In this document: one piece after another, positions 35,256 to 46,900 of the stretch
Layout: each line of letters opens with the position of its first letter
Numbering within the stretch: position 1 is the stretch's first letter
Source of the DNA: Doris montereyensis
Lineage: Eukaryota > Mollusca > Gastropoda > Nudibranchia > Dorididae
Reading direction: 5' to 3'
Length of the DNA stretch: 64,000 nt
Assembly (NCBI GenBank): GCA_037039925.1
Contig: JAXRKP010000168.1
Coordinates: 338,501 to 402,500, forward strand
Translations under genes and position numbers: made by a program
The notes under the pieces: generated by a model
Told to the model about the DNA's origin: nothing
The model's database searches: none
Seen by the model: only the letters and a program-made list of their open reading frames with translations

Positions 35256-35489
35256 GGGGACTCGGTAGTCCAGAGGCAAGGTGTCGGCCTCTCAACCAAA
35301 AGGTAGTAAGTTTGAGCCTCGCCAACAGCTGAAAACTTTTCTCGAGTTTTTTCAAGCAAAATCTACCCCCTGGTCCAGGTAGGCGGATCTTGGCTATTTA
35401 CAAGGCAATCCCAGCAAAAATTTTAAATCCTACCAAAAACCCAGAGATCACCATAGTTGTGGATGTGGGTCAAATCAAATCAAGTCAAG
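35256..35489 (+). mobile_element. tRNA-derived SINE family B, internally deleted
   Basis: Head GGGGGACTCGGTAGTCC and B box AAGTTTGAGCC. The central block between the AGGCGGATC segment and TTTACAAGG is deleted relative to 9527-9832. Tail CAAATCAAATCAAG. It stands in otherwise featureless DNA between the two convergent genes. Confidence 0.7.
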
Positions 35490-35751
35490 CTTGGGTGATA
35501 AAAATTTACTCATTCTTTGCAAAACTCTGGGGAGTCCCAACTATAAACTCTTTATATGTTTAGTATGATTAGATACACTTACTTTTATATTATGGATGGA
35601 GAACTTTAAAAATGCTTACATCTCAAAGGATCACTCTCTTTATCCCTCAACATTTATTATTCTATAATACATGTAGAGTATATAATATATGTATTAAATG
35701 CAGAAATAACAGTGATGAATGACACATTTTAATGAGCTAGTAAGCATTAGG

Positions 35752-36712
35752 GCGTGCACAGAGAGGCCACCGAATATGTTTCGGCGTATCGGTGACATAC
35801 TCACTCTGCGCCGACCTTTCCGAGGGTAAAACATAAAGGACACATATTTTCAGCGCGTGTAGGTTGTCCTACTGAGCTTTGAGTTATAAGTAGTTTGAGT
35901 GTCATGTTGTGAACGACTGCCGTATTGTAAATTGTAAGGTGAAATCTATTTGATCACGTTGTGAGTATTTTACCTTCTTTGCCTTTGTATTAAACCTTCC
36001 AAATCCTAGTCGTTGATTATAAATGTTATCCTAGTGAAATAAAAGTATACATTTCTAAGTCTAACTGCCAAATGGAATTAAATAAAATAGAAATTTGCAA
36101 ATGCTACTTACCTTCGTTTTTTACCACTGTGTCGATTTCTTTCCACAGTTTGTCTCTAACTCTAATTGTTCGGTTTGAATATTACTTATCTCTTTTATCC
36201 CATATGGGAGACCGTTTGAATAGAGCTGAAATCAACGCATTGATATCCATTGTTCGCGTTCAAGTTAAAATGGTAACAAAATAGATGTGAACAACTGTGC
36301 TTCTTGGACGTCAAATAACAGACACACACCCACACACACACTTCTCAATATCATGTGGGCCCATGAACAGTTAACTAGAAATCTGAGGATTAAAAAATAT
36401 TTATTACTGATTTTTAAAAATACTTCACAAACTGAAATTCTGCTCTGATGTTGAGTAGAATTTGGGTCGCTGATTTCAAAATTGTAATCAGACTTTGTCT
36501 ACGACGTTTCCTTGTTGAGATAATGGTCAGTTGGAAAAGCTTCCAGTCCAGCCCTATGGCGTCACACATCCGGTGACGGCCCACTGGCAGGGCATTCTTT
36601 TGCAGCGAACAGCGGCTGTCCGTGGGTAGGAATCAAAATTTCATTCCTATGAAATTAGGTGCGGCCGATCCCGCAGATCGGCGCAGAGAGTAGGCTGTGT
36701 CTCTGTGCGATT
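35752..36712. mobile_element. Element with diverged inverted ends
   Basis: Left end GGGCGTGCACAGAGAGG ... ACTCTGCGCCGACC with AAAACATAAAGGACAC further in. The right end in reverse carries CGCACAGAGACACAG ... CTCTCTGCGCCGATC, with GAACATAAAGGCC outside it. The interior is AT-rich with no coding frame. Target-site duplication not identified. Confidence 0.35.
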
Positions 36713-38607
36713 GTAGAAATTGTATAGATTCATTCTTATAGCTTATGGCGCATAGTGGTAAGGTGACATAAATCGGCGGCCTTTATGTTCTCCCATTTAC
36801 TCATGAAAATGAAATAAAATATGACTCAACCAAAGTAGGCGCATCGTTTATACAGGAACATGTTTATTTATATTAATATCTCCAAGTCTTTGGTAATTTC
36901 AGCTTGTGACCAATGGAGTTCAAAGGGCCTTTAACAGATTTATTTCATAATAGCTGCTTTCACTGTGTATTCTAGGAATGACTGAATAGTCAACGATAAA
37001 ATTGAAAGCAGAATTTTCTATTTTTATAATATTTTTTACAAGTAGTTTATTTATCTGACACTACTTTAGAGTCTTTACTACATATTATGTTTGCGAGCTC
37101 AGTAGCAGCTGATCACTTTAAGAATGTGCCCAAAAAAAGAACTAAAAAAAACAGTTTTATGTAGCAAACAATTTCAGTGAAGTCAAGTATGGTTGAGAAC
37201 AATTTAAAATAATCCCTTCCTTGTATGTATATAATATATGGATGTAGAAATTTTCATTAAAGTTAATATTAGTAAGACATGAGTAAATAAATAAAAATGG
37301 CAGTTTTTATTTATACATATTCATTTCTTCTACTTCTACTACTGATAGGAAATACATGCACAAATTTAATTGAGTTTGCAGAATGCCTATTCTTGCAGTA
37401 TAAAAATCTATAAAATATACAAAATTCAAGACTTCAATTCTTACACTTATATCAAGGAAATGCACAATAACATCATATATCAAACATCTGTAATCAAATT
37501 AAAACTTAAATGATTTCTTGATTCTTTACATGCCGTCAATATCCTTCTTTAGACACAAATGAGAAATTCCTTTTTTTATTTATTTTGGAAACACTTTTAG
37601 CGACATCTTCCACAGAGGTACCATGTTTATTGCTTTGAATATGATTCGATGAGTAAAATCTGGATGATCATCATAGTATTGCACGCAAATAAGGTTAAAA
37701 TAAAATCTAGTTCTGCATCTCCATTAAATTTGTAAATTCAAAGAAAACACTGCAATATCTAGTGATCTGATTTATCTTTCAATGCTATTTATGATAATGG
37801 AAAGAAAATCAGCTTGTACAAAATTTTTTTTAATCAAATAAGCATAACAAACAGTGTCTGTCTGAGAGAAAATGGCAGACATGTTATATTGCAGGCACAA
37901 ATAAAATACCTTAATCATCAGTACAGACTATGACAGCTTTTGAAATTTTTTAGTCTTTCGTTTTTAGTCTATAAGTATTACATAAAAATTGGATAAAAGT
38001 GCTTATGAGGAATAGCTTTCTTACCAGTACTGGGAATAGGAAAGAACACATGAACAGATCATGAGAGACAGGCCTACCTTGCCCTAGATTTGAATTCACC
38101 CAAACATTTAACGAAGGAAGGCTGAGTGAGAACTTAATTGGTTGATTGATTTGTTTGTTTAACCCTGTCTATCGAAAGTGGTGATTTCAGGGTTTGGTTC
38201 TGTTTGCTAGATAGCTGTGTGAAATATCAAATCTTCTCTTTTTTATGATAAAAAGTTTAGTAAATACATACACATGCAAACTTGATATAAAAAAAGTTAT
38301 CTAAAAAGAAATTAATTCCTATTCAATGCTCTCAATCCAGTGATACAAATCAACTTCTTTCATTAAACATCAGAAAATCTATTTATTCAGCTTCATGGAT
38401 GAGTGAACATATCAATTTTGGAGGCAAAGTTTTGATAAAGCATCAACTAGATTAGAGCAGTCTACTAAATTACATGTTGTTGTAAAATGACAGCCACAAG
38501 AGGGACAGAAAGTTTGGCCATACATGTAATGGCATGACAGACAACCTTGCATTAAGTCACGTATGACTATTATTATGGAGACGGTTTAATACACTTTTTA
38601 TAAGATA
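36713..38607. other. No gene seen
   Basis: AT-rich spacer between the convergent genes; only the family A tail fragment at 38146-38205 is recognisable. It may include 3' UTR of CLEC16A. Confidence 0.4.
38146..38205 (-). repeat. Family A tail fragment
   Basis: GTTTGTTTAACCCTGTCTATC followed by GTGGTGATTTCAGGG; same orientation, 5'-truncated on the minus strand. Confidence 0.4.
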
Positions 38608-38832
38608 ATTTGTTGTAGAAGTATCAGCTAGCGTTCCTGAAACTATCATCTTTTCTCAACTTAAAAATAAGGACAGTCGGGATAACGGTTTAAAGTATCA
38701 GCTAGTTTTATCATCTTTTCTCAACTTAAAAATAAGGACAGTCGATAAAAGTTGGGTTTTTTTGTAAAAAAAACATATGCTATGTAGGTATATTTTAAAT
38801 ATTCCAAGATATATTATATATATATACAGACA
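38608..38832 (+). repeat. Direct repeat, copy 1 (with internal tandem)
   Basis: About 180 bases nearly identical to 39979-40155: TTGTTGTAGAAGTATCAGC, then ATCATCTTTTCTCAACTT, GGACAGTCGGGATAAC, then ATATGCTATGTAGGTATA and TATTCCAAGATATATT. In this copy the ATCATCTTTTCTCAACTT...GGACAGTCG unit occurs twice in tandem. Confidence 0.8.
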
Positions 38833-39978
38833 CTTGTACAGTGTCATGTACAGTACTTGTATTTTTATCCTTTCTATAACTTTTGGGACAATTTAATGTG
38901 GTTTTATTATTTTGTTCATGCTACCATTCCTCTTGCTAGGTCTTATCAATATATATATTTTTGTCAGAACAGTGTCAAAAGTGTTTGAAAGTATGTTTTG
39001 TTATATTATTGGCACTTTTGTTTCTCTTGATGCCCACATATCTTTGTATCCAAACAAGTATAACGTTTAGATTGATATGTTTCTTTCAACATCCCAGAAA
39101 TAAAACCAATCTTTTTACTTTTATCTTCACACTATGGTCATGGGATGCTACATTCACATCCTAGTCTTCCTCATCTGACAAATAAAGGAAACTGGAATTC
39201 CAACATGAACCAGAAAACTGGCACCCATGATTAAATTGTAGTGATTATTTATTGACTCTTTTAATGTTGAAAAATTACGAGGATGGTAGGTGATACCAAT
39301 ACCAGCAAATACCTATATATAAGACGTTCTCTTAGCTTGGCTCTCTCTCCAAATTAAAAAATTTCATATTTCTTCACTTTCTAGTCCTCTGCCATTTCTA
39401 GCAACGGTTATTTTGCCAGTCTCAAAATAATGCAGTAAATGTGAATGAATAGATACAATGATTATTTTTATGGGGATTCTCCGGTAATGAAGGATTCATA
39501 CCTGCAAAAATGAATAACAGCAATCTAAAAAGATGTGTTATTGGGTTTTTTTTAATTGCCATGAAAATGTTTACACGTAACCTCACTTCTACAATCATAG
39601 AAAATACACTTCACAGCCAAGCTAAGCAAAATTGTTTGTGTGGAAAAACAAATTTGCCCCTATTTGTATGCATCAAATGAGAATAAACATCAATATATAC
39701 ATGAGTCCAAGGAAATAACTGCAAGGACTTGAAAAAGATTACACTATCTCAGGATGAAAAGTAACACAATTGTCACTTGGTAATGGAAAAGATTGGCAGA
39801 CTATATAAACAGCTCAAGCTATTTTTTAAAATTTTCAAATGCCTGTACCTAAATAAAACCTAATAATTGGATAAACAAAATGTACTGAATTCAATGTTTA
39901 GGCTTTGAAGATTCCCCAAATACACTGGTTCCTTCATTGTTACGTTTGAAATTAAAGGATCAGACAAGGCAGATAGCT

Positions 39979-40155
39979 GATAATTTGTTGTAGAAGTATC
40001 AGCTAGCGTTCCCTGAAACTATCATCTTTTCTCAACTTAAAAATAAGGACAGTCGGGATAACAAGTTGGGTTTTTTTGTAGTGAAAAAGAAACAAAAACA
40101 TATGCTATGTAGGTATATTTTAAATATTCCAAGATATATTATATATATATACAGA
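39979..40155 (+). repeat. Direct repeat, copy 2
   Basis: Near-identical to 38608-38832 without the internal tandem, about 1.37 kb away in the same orientation. It differs by a few bases and a short AGAAACA insertion in the A-rich stretch. Confidence 0.8.
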
Positions 40156-40497
40156 CACATACACGTTTCATGATAAGTGTCTTATGAGGGATGTGTTTGT
40201 GTCAAACCCATCTTAAAAAGATGGAACGTAATTATTGGGACTTCATTGTGGGAAACAATGTTAAGACATGGACAATCTATTAAATTTAATTTAAAGAAGA
40301 GTGGGTTTTTCATACTTCAAATATTTTCTTACTGGAGAATGAGCGTGACCCACAAATCCTAGTTTGTAGATTGTACAAAGACCTGACAGTGACAGTATTA
40401 GATTATCACACATAGTAGATGTAACACATTGGGAAGGAATAGGCAAGTAAATGGGCAGAGGGAGATATATTATTAATATTCATGCTCTTGGCTTCAG

Positions 40498-40822
40498 TGA
40501 AAGTGTCTAATGAGCACTGTTCAACAAATGGAAAAAGATCAAGCAGAATCCCATCAACCAGGAGATAGCCCAGAGGAAGTGGGGCTGGATCGGACACACC
40601 TTGAGATAAAAACAGGACAACACAACTAGTCATTTGACTGGAATCCTTAAAGGGGAAAAAATGGTATATAGACCAAAAATGAGCTGGAGAAGATCTGTGG
40701 AAGAGGAGATCAGGACAGCCGGCTGGTCTTAGACCAAGCTGCAGTAAGTGGCACAGAACAAGGTGAGATGGAAGAGTGTTGCCGCCCTATGTTTCAGGCG
40801 AAAAAAAGAGGAATAAGTAAGT
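40498..40822 (+). mobile_element. LINE 3'-end fragment (RTE/CR1-type C terminus)
   Basis: Degraded peptides KWGWIGHTLR, then SWRRSVEEEIRTAGW, then AQNKVRW...AALCFRRK match the C-terminal tail typical of animal LINE endonuclease-reverse transcriptases (WIGHxLR; RPKxTWRRxVExE; W). Stops interrupt it. It lies just downstream of the CLEC16A stop codon, antisense to that gene. Confidence 0.55.
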
Positions 40823-41021
40823 CAAGGGCTTCAGTGAAATCTACTTGCAGCATTTTTACGAAGCAATCTCACAGAGAAGATTGTGACAAATTAAGAAATG
40901 GATGTCATATCTAGAGTATTTGAAAGAATCATAATTTATACATCTGGTGTATGGTATTTAAAGGACAGCTACCCTAAGAAGATATCATATCTTTACACAT
41001 CTTTAGTATCTTCAGTACACA

Positions 41022-42419
41022 TTAACCAGTGTGCTTTTTGGGATCGGCTGCTCCATACGGATAGTGTTCTTGAACCATCTGGGCTAACTGAGTCAGCTGC
41101 TGGGACGCAGAGGCAGGTTTTCCTCTAAAGGCAGCAGCAGCAGCAGCAACGCTGGCAGCATTATTATCCGAATCCACATCCATGCTGCTTTCACTCGCCA
41201 TACTGCTCACACTGATCATGCTCGCATCACTGGACACAGCTGAATCACTTGAAGGAGTTTCAGGGCTTATAGCATTTCCTCCATCTTTGCCTCCTTTCCT
41301 TGTGTCTTTCTCAGCGCTTATCTGTAAACCTTGGAGGCTTAGTTCCTGAATTCGCATGCTAACACTACTACTCGAATTCAAAGCTTTAGTCGCACCTCTG
41401 GCCATGTTAGGACCCATGATCGGCTGTTTCGGTCTTGCGCCGGACATGACCGGGATGAAAGATGAACTAGAAGAGTGAATTCCACTTTCATCAGAACCAA
41501 ATGACTCCTTCTCAATATCATTAGGTGGCAAGAGTTTAGGAATAGCCGGAGAAAGACTAGATTCGAGTAATGATGTGGTTGGGGTGTCTGCAGCCCTCAA
41601 GGTGGCTGGGGAAGGCCCGGACAGGAACCTCTTTCGTAAAGGTTCAACCTTGCCCACAACGCTGCCCGGCTCCGGGGTGCTGTGGCTATGTGGGCGGCCA
41701 ACCTGAGTAGCAGTTGAGACCTTTGTGACTGGCACTGGAATATGTCTTGAAGAACTGAGCATCACTGGGGCAGATAATCTTCTGCCTGATTCTTTCTTTT
41801 CCGCATATATGAGCGTAACAGTGTTTGGGTGCTTAGGAGCCCTATTTGGGCTATGAGACAAGCTCCGCTGAAACCTGTATCTTTCTCGTGGTGGGATGGC
41901 TATTGCTGTCATACGATCACCAGAGCAAGCTCTCCCTCTAATTTTGTGAGACAGATCCTCTAGTGGAATTTCTGATTGGCTGTTATTGCTTATGTCGCCA
42001 CCCTTTGCATGCAGCTTCCCTATCCCTGACGGAACAGCGGGACCGGAGGAAGGCCTGCTATTTAGAGACTGGACAGCAGAGGCGAATGAGGTTTCTGATT
42101 TTGATTCAGAGCATGCAGCCGAGTCTGGTTTGTTCGCTTCATCGCAGCCTTGACTGTCACGACTTGATGAACCTTTCCCAGACGTACCACCAGATTGTTG
42201 AGCAACTTGATTTTGTTTGCTTTTACTTCGCTGGGCAGCTTTTTGCCTGTAACAACTTTCGTTGTTCTGGAGTGACACGCCGACCTGAGCGAGAGGCAGG
42301 GGTCACATTAGATGGAGGCAATGTGCTCGATGAAGAAACTGGAGTCAAAGGAGAAGAAGAAACTGGTATGCTGATTGGTAGTGACTTGGTTGAATCAACT
42401 CGCACGGGGTGACTTCTCC
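41022..42419 (-). CDS. CLEC16A: CLEC16A last exon: 464-residue Ser/Pro-rich tail with poly-Ala
   Basis: A 1398-base terminal exon follows a clear acceptor (CCTCAG) in phase with the previous exon, and ends at TAA 41022-41024. It begins in one frame (RSHPVRVDSTKSLP...) that would stop at 42223, and continues in a second frame for over 400 codons. The switch is explained by one extra base in the A5 run at 42240-42244 (T5 on the + strand); removing it makes the exon length fit the incoming phase exactly. The tail is rich in Ser, Thr, Pro and Lys, lacks predicted structure, and contains a (GCT/GCA) repeat giving six to seven alanines near 41130-41150. The human tail is also Ser-rich and disordered but shorter. 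Function is unknown beyond its being the divergent regulatory tail of the family. Confidence 0.8.
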
Positions 42420-43918
42420 CTGAGGAAATCATTGTAAGGTTCTTGATACTTTCATGAATTGAGATAGCAATTTCAATCAATGATTTTTATCTTGCTCATT
42501 AAATTACACAACAATCATTAATAAAAGATGAGTAAAAGAGATATTTGAAGACGAAAGGCTTATAAGAAGAGGAAATTGCCTTGTTTAAAGTGAATGAAAA
42601 GGCTTTCATTACTTTCAACATTCAAAGCTTTCTTATGATGAATTGTTGTGCATGTACTTTGAAAAAAATCTCTTATGTTATGCTTAACCCAAGACTTACA
42701 ATTTTCATGTCTTCAAAGGAAATTCAAACAATACTGTCTAAAGAAAAAGTATAAGCTCAACCAAAATACTGTGAAAATAAATAACCTGATTACCCCTTGA
42801 ATAAAATACGGTTTCAAACATTCTCTGATTTCTAATAGTAAAAAATATTGAGCCATGTAAATTACATATTTTTAATGTTAGACTCTTGGCTTACTGGAAT
42901 TATGTTGATTACTATATATGCTATCACTTAAGTTTTGTTTGTTTTATTTGTTGCATTGGAATCTACCCTATCGACCATATGAGGTGATCTCAGGGTAAAT
43001 CGAGAGGAAATTTGATTTGATTTGATTTTACCCACATCCATGACTTGGGGGTTTTGGTAGGATTTTAAATTTTGCCCAGACTGCCCTGTAAATAGCCAAA
43101 GAATTTTTAACGTGCACAGAGTGTCGTAATCTGCACACAAGACTTCCTTTTTATTGTCTGTCTCTAATGGGACTAGGTGTCGATCCACCTACCTGGACCA
43201 GCGGGGGTGGATTTTACTCCCAAAAAAAGAAATTCAGAGAAAAAAATTCAACCACCTTCTAGCTTGAACTCACGACCTTTTGGTTGAGAGGCCCGACAAT
43301 TTGCCTTTGGACTACCATGTCGCCCTCAAGAGGAAAAGCAAGATGAAAGAAAGATTTGTGAAAGAATAAAACGAAAGAAGAAAGGTCTACCAGTAGCACT
43401 CGCCAACCATGCACTTGTAATCTGTGATGGAAAGATTTGATTTGAGCAAACTAATGGGATGCTACCTGGGATTGGTCCAGAACGCGTAAAGTGGCCTCTC
43501 TCTGTATCGGAGGTAATATCCAACAGTCTCTCTATGGTGTTCATCTTTTTGCTGTCTCGCCCGTTGCCGGCCCTTTATCAGTCTTTGCTTGGCAGCCATA
43601 CAGCGAATGTGGTCATCGAAGACAAACTTGGCAGACAGAATTGGGACTGGCTTTGCGTGAATTGAGGATTGAGGTTTGTGGACAACAACGTGCAGCAGAC
43701 GGCTATCATCTTTGTCACCAGATACCTCAACATCCTACAAACAAGAAATTAAATAAATAAATAAATACATAAAAAGAGACAGAACATATTTCATCAAATT
43801 TCTGTGCTGAGTAGAATTTTCAATAGTAAACAAAAATCAAATTTACCTTCTTTTTATCAGGTCTTTTGATTCATTTTTGCTGTTTCTTTATTACCTGAGG
43901 CAGAGGCAAGACGTGTGC

Positions 43919-43950
<32 letters not shown>

Positions 43951-46900
43951 AGTAGGAGGGGAGATTATGGAGAAAGCTATTTTAAATAATGGTCATAAGT
44001 TGAAGAAACGAGATTTGGAAAGATTTTGCTTTCTTTCAGGTAAAAGATGACATTTCTATTTCATTTTGTTGACTTGTCACATATTATGCTTATGATAATA
44101 CACATCAGCTTGCGGGTACATACACAAAGAGTACACTGATTTATTTCATGACAGTATCTTTAAACCAAAATGGACACAATTTTTAACCTATGAGCATACC
44201 ATCAAAATTACTAAATAATTAAAAAAGCAAGGCATTTCAACTACTGATTATGAAGCATTAAGATTGTAACGACACACTGACCACCCCACCCACCCCTCTT
44301 TCCCATCCCCTATGTAGCATTAATAATGAACCCTCCCCCACAGCAAAATACTAACCTGTAAATATCCAACAAATTTGACGACACCCCAGCCCAGTCGTTT
44401 GGAGTCTGGCTCTACCAAGATGAGTTGAACAGGATCAATGACGAGAAACCTTCTCTCATTTCGCCTACAAGGAGAAAGCAATAAATGCATTACAAATAAA
44501 TTACATGTAATTAAAAACTTACAATTTCTCCACAAGATGATAGATCTAATTAGTTATGGAAAACACATGATGAGAACGACAAGGATGCTCAATGAGACAA
44601 TACTGTTAGAATTGGGATAAGGAGTTCATAAGATAAAAAAAAAAAAAAGGAATGTCTCCATACACAAATGTTGTCAGCTAAAAGAAAATCTTTATCAACT
44701 AGATTAACCAATTATAAATTAAACTTCACTTTAAGTAATATGTAGATTATAACAGACATATTTGTTCTATGCTTTATCTCTTTTAGGATGTGTCAAGACT
44801 CATAAAAAATTTAACAATTACAAAAAAGCTCAAGTACTTGATATTGATTTTCCATTGATAAATTTGATAAAAAGTTTATGATCTATTAGTATTATTTCAA
44901 AAGTATTCTTTGCTCTTTACACATAAAGTCAGGTGAAATTTAAAGATTAGGAAAGGCGAGGTTTTCAGGGGTAAGCTGTTTTCTATGCAAATTGATTTAA
45001 ACAAAATATTCAACAAGAGGATGGATGATAACCACAAATCACAGTTGGCTTTTAGAACACTATATTTTTTTTTTTTTTTTTAAAGAAAGCTGCTGGCATT
45101 TAATGGTACCGGTAGCAAAAATAGTAAATAATAATACTACCCTAAAATTTCACTTCACTTATCTGCTTTCCCGATTTAGCCAAACATGAAAAGCTTTCAA
45201 ATATGGTATTTTCCCAAACTTAATAAAAATTGTAAATAGATGTAAAAAGTCTAAATTTCTTTTTCTCAAATACCGAGTGACCACAAAAACATGGAACCCA
45301 AAGGATCGTATTTAAACAAAAAATTCTACCCCGATATAAAAACTAAGATCATGGGCTGAAACACTGGAAATTAATTTTCTTTGTGTCAACATTTGACATT
45401 TATACACTCACTACAGTAGTGACCGCCTAAATGTCCGTTTCGCCTAAATGCCCGCAATCTCAGTAAAACCAAATTTTTTTCTATATTAATTGCCCCTCTA
45501 AATGCCCGTTTGAAAACCAAGATTTTCGCCTACATGCCCGGTCTCAATGACAACTGCAGGTATCTTTTTCTCCAACGTATCATAAAATACATCCGTAATT
45601 GATTAAATATTCTGTTTTTCTTTATCATACATGTAATCCGATCGCTAATCTAATAGGCTTATGCCCATCATAAATGTGCCATGCATTGCAACCACCCTTC
45701 ATTACATATCCATTGTAGGCCCTAATGTTCTAAACGTTGACCAATCTTCTTTTTCATAACTCCACCCAATGTACAGCACATCCTTTGTTGATGTCGTAAG
45801 AGGCATGCAATCACCTGGCGTCTTTAGACCGGACGCATATCACGATCAAGGGACAAGGTGTGAACAGTTTTATTGCCCCCTGTCTGGCATTGGCCGTATC
45901 CAATGTGACTTCGGTCTTCGTGGCGAGAGACAGTCAACCCATCCGCGCGCTCACTACCTCAGCGTTAAAGAGCGTAATGGTTTCCAGGTTTCCCTTTTTC
46001 TCGCATTAAATGTTTCGTACAGCTGATGACTTTTAAAAAAAACAAACGATCTGGCTATGGATCTTTATAACATGAAGATTATGAATCGAAGGAGTCGAAA
46101 GATTCGTGTTAATTTATTCACACTTTGGTCCCATTGGATGAGGCTTTTCTTTATTAGTTTTTCTCATCCAAATTCGTATAATTACTTAAGTCATAGGTCT
46201 CGTGATTGAATAAGTTACGTGATTATAGTGTGGGTTATGCCAGCTAATGAGGAAGCATTGGATCAGGTTCTTTTTCTCTTAGCCTCCATAGTAACAACTT
46301 GAATTTTGCACAGCTACATACAAATCTACATCTTGAAAAAAATGAATAAACCAGGAAATGATTTTCAAAAGAACCTTCAAATCCTGGACGAAATTGGCAA
46401 GTCACGAGGGAAACCCAACGTCACAGAAATAGGCCTACCCTCAAATTGTTGCCACTGACCTACTTTTGCCTAAATGCCCTTTCACCTAAATGCCCGTTTT
46501 GTCTGCTTCCCAAGCACTGGGTATTTAGGCGGTCACTACTGTATTAACAGAATTAGTAAACTTTGAAAAAAATATGCCAAAATTGGCAACCACAGTTTCA
46601 AATTAACATTAGTGTTTCAGAAGTCAACAGTGGTGAACCAGTTGATAGTGAACATAGCGACCTCACAAAAACAAATTTTTATCAAAAACTAGCTATCATC
46701 TTATATACAAATATAAAACCAACGAACAGGTTTTTTACATTATTTTAAAGGACATGCTTAATGTGGCCACCATGTCTATGCAAAGCAAGGGTGAGCCAGG
46801 TTTTGAAGTAACATCTCTGCATGTGTCATATGGTATTAAATTCATTGTTCTCCGTACACACATTTTAAGGTCATCAATTGTTTGGAGATTTTCTCTGTAG

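Noticed and set aside
41963..42412. 149-codon plus-strand frame
   Set aside because: Shadow of the CLEC16A last exon; the minus-strand frame matches the gene's splice phase and composition.
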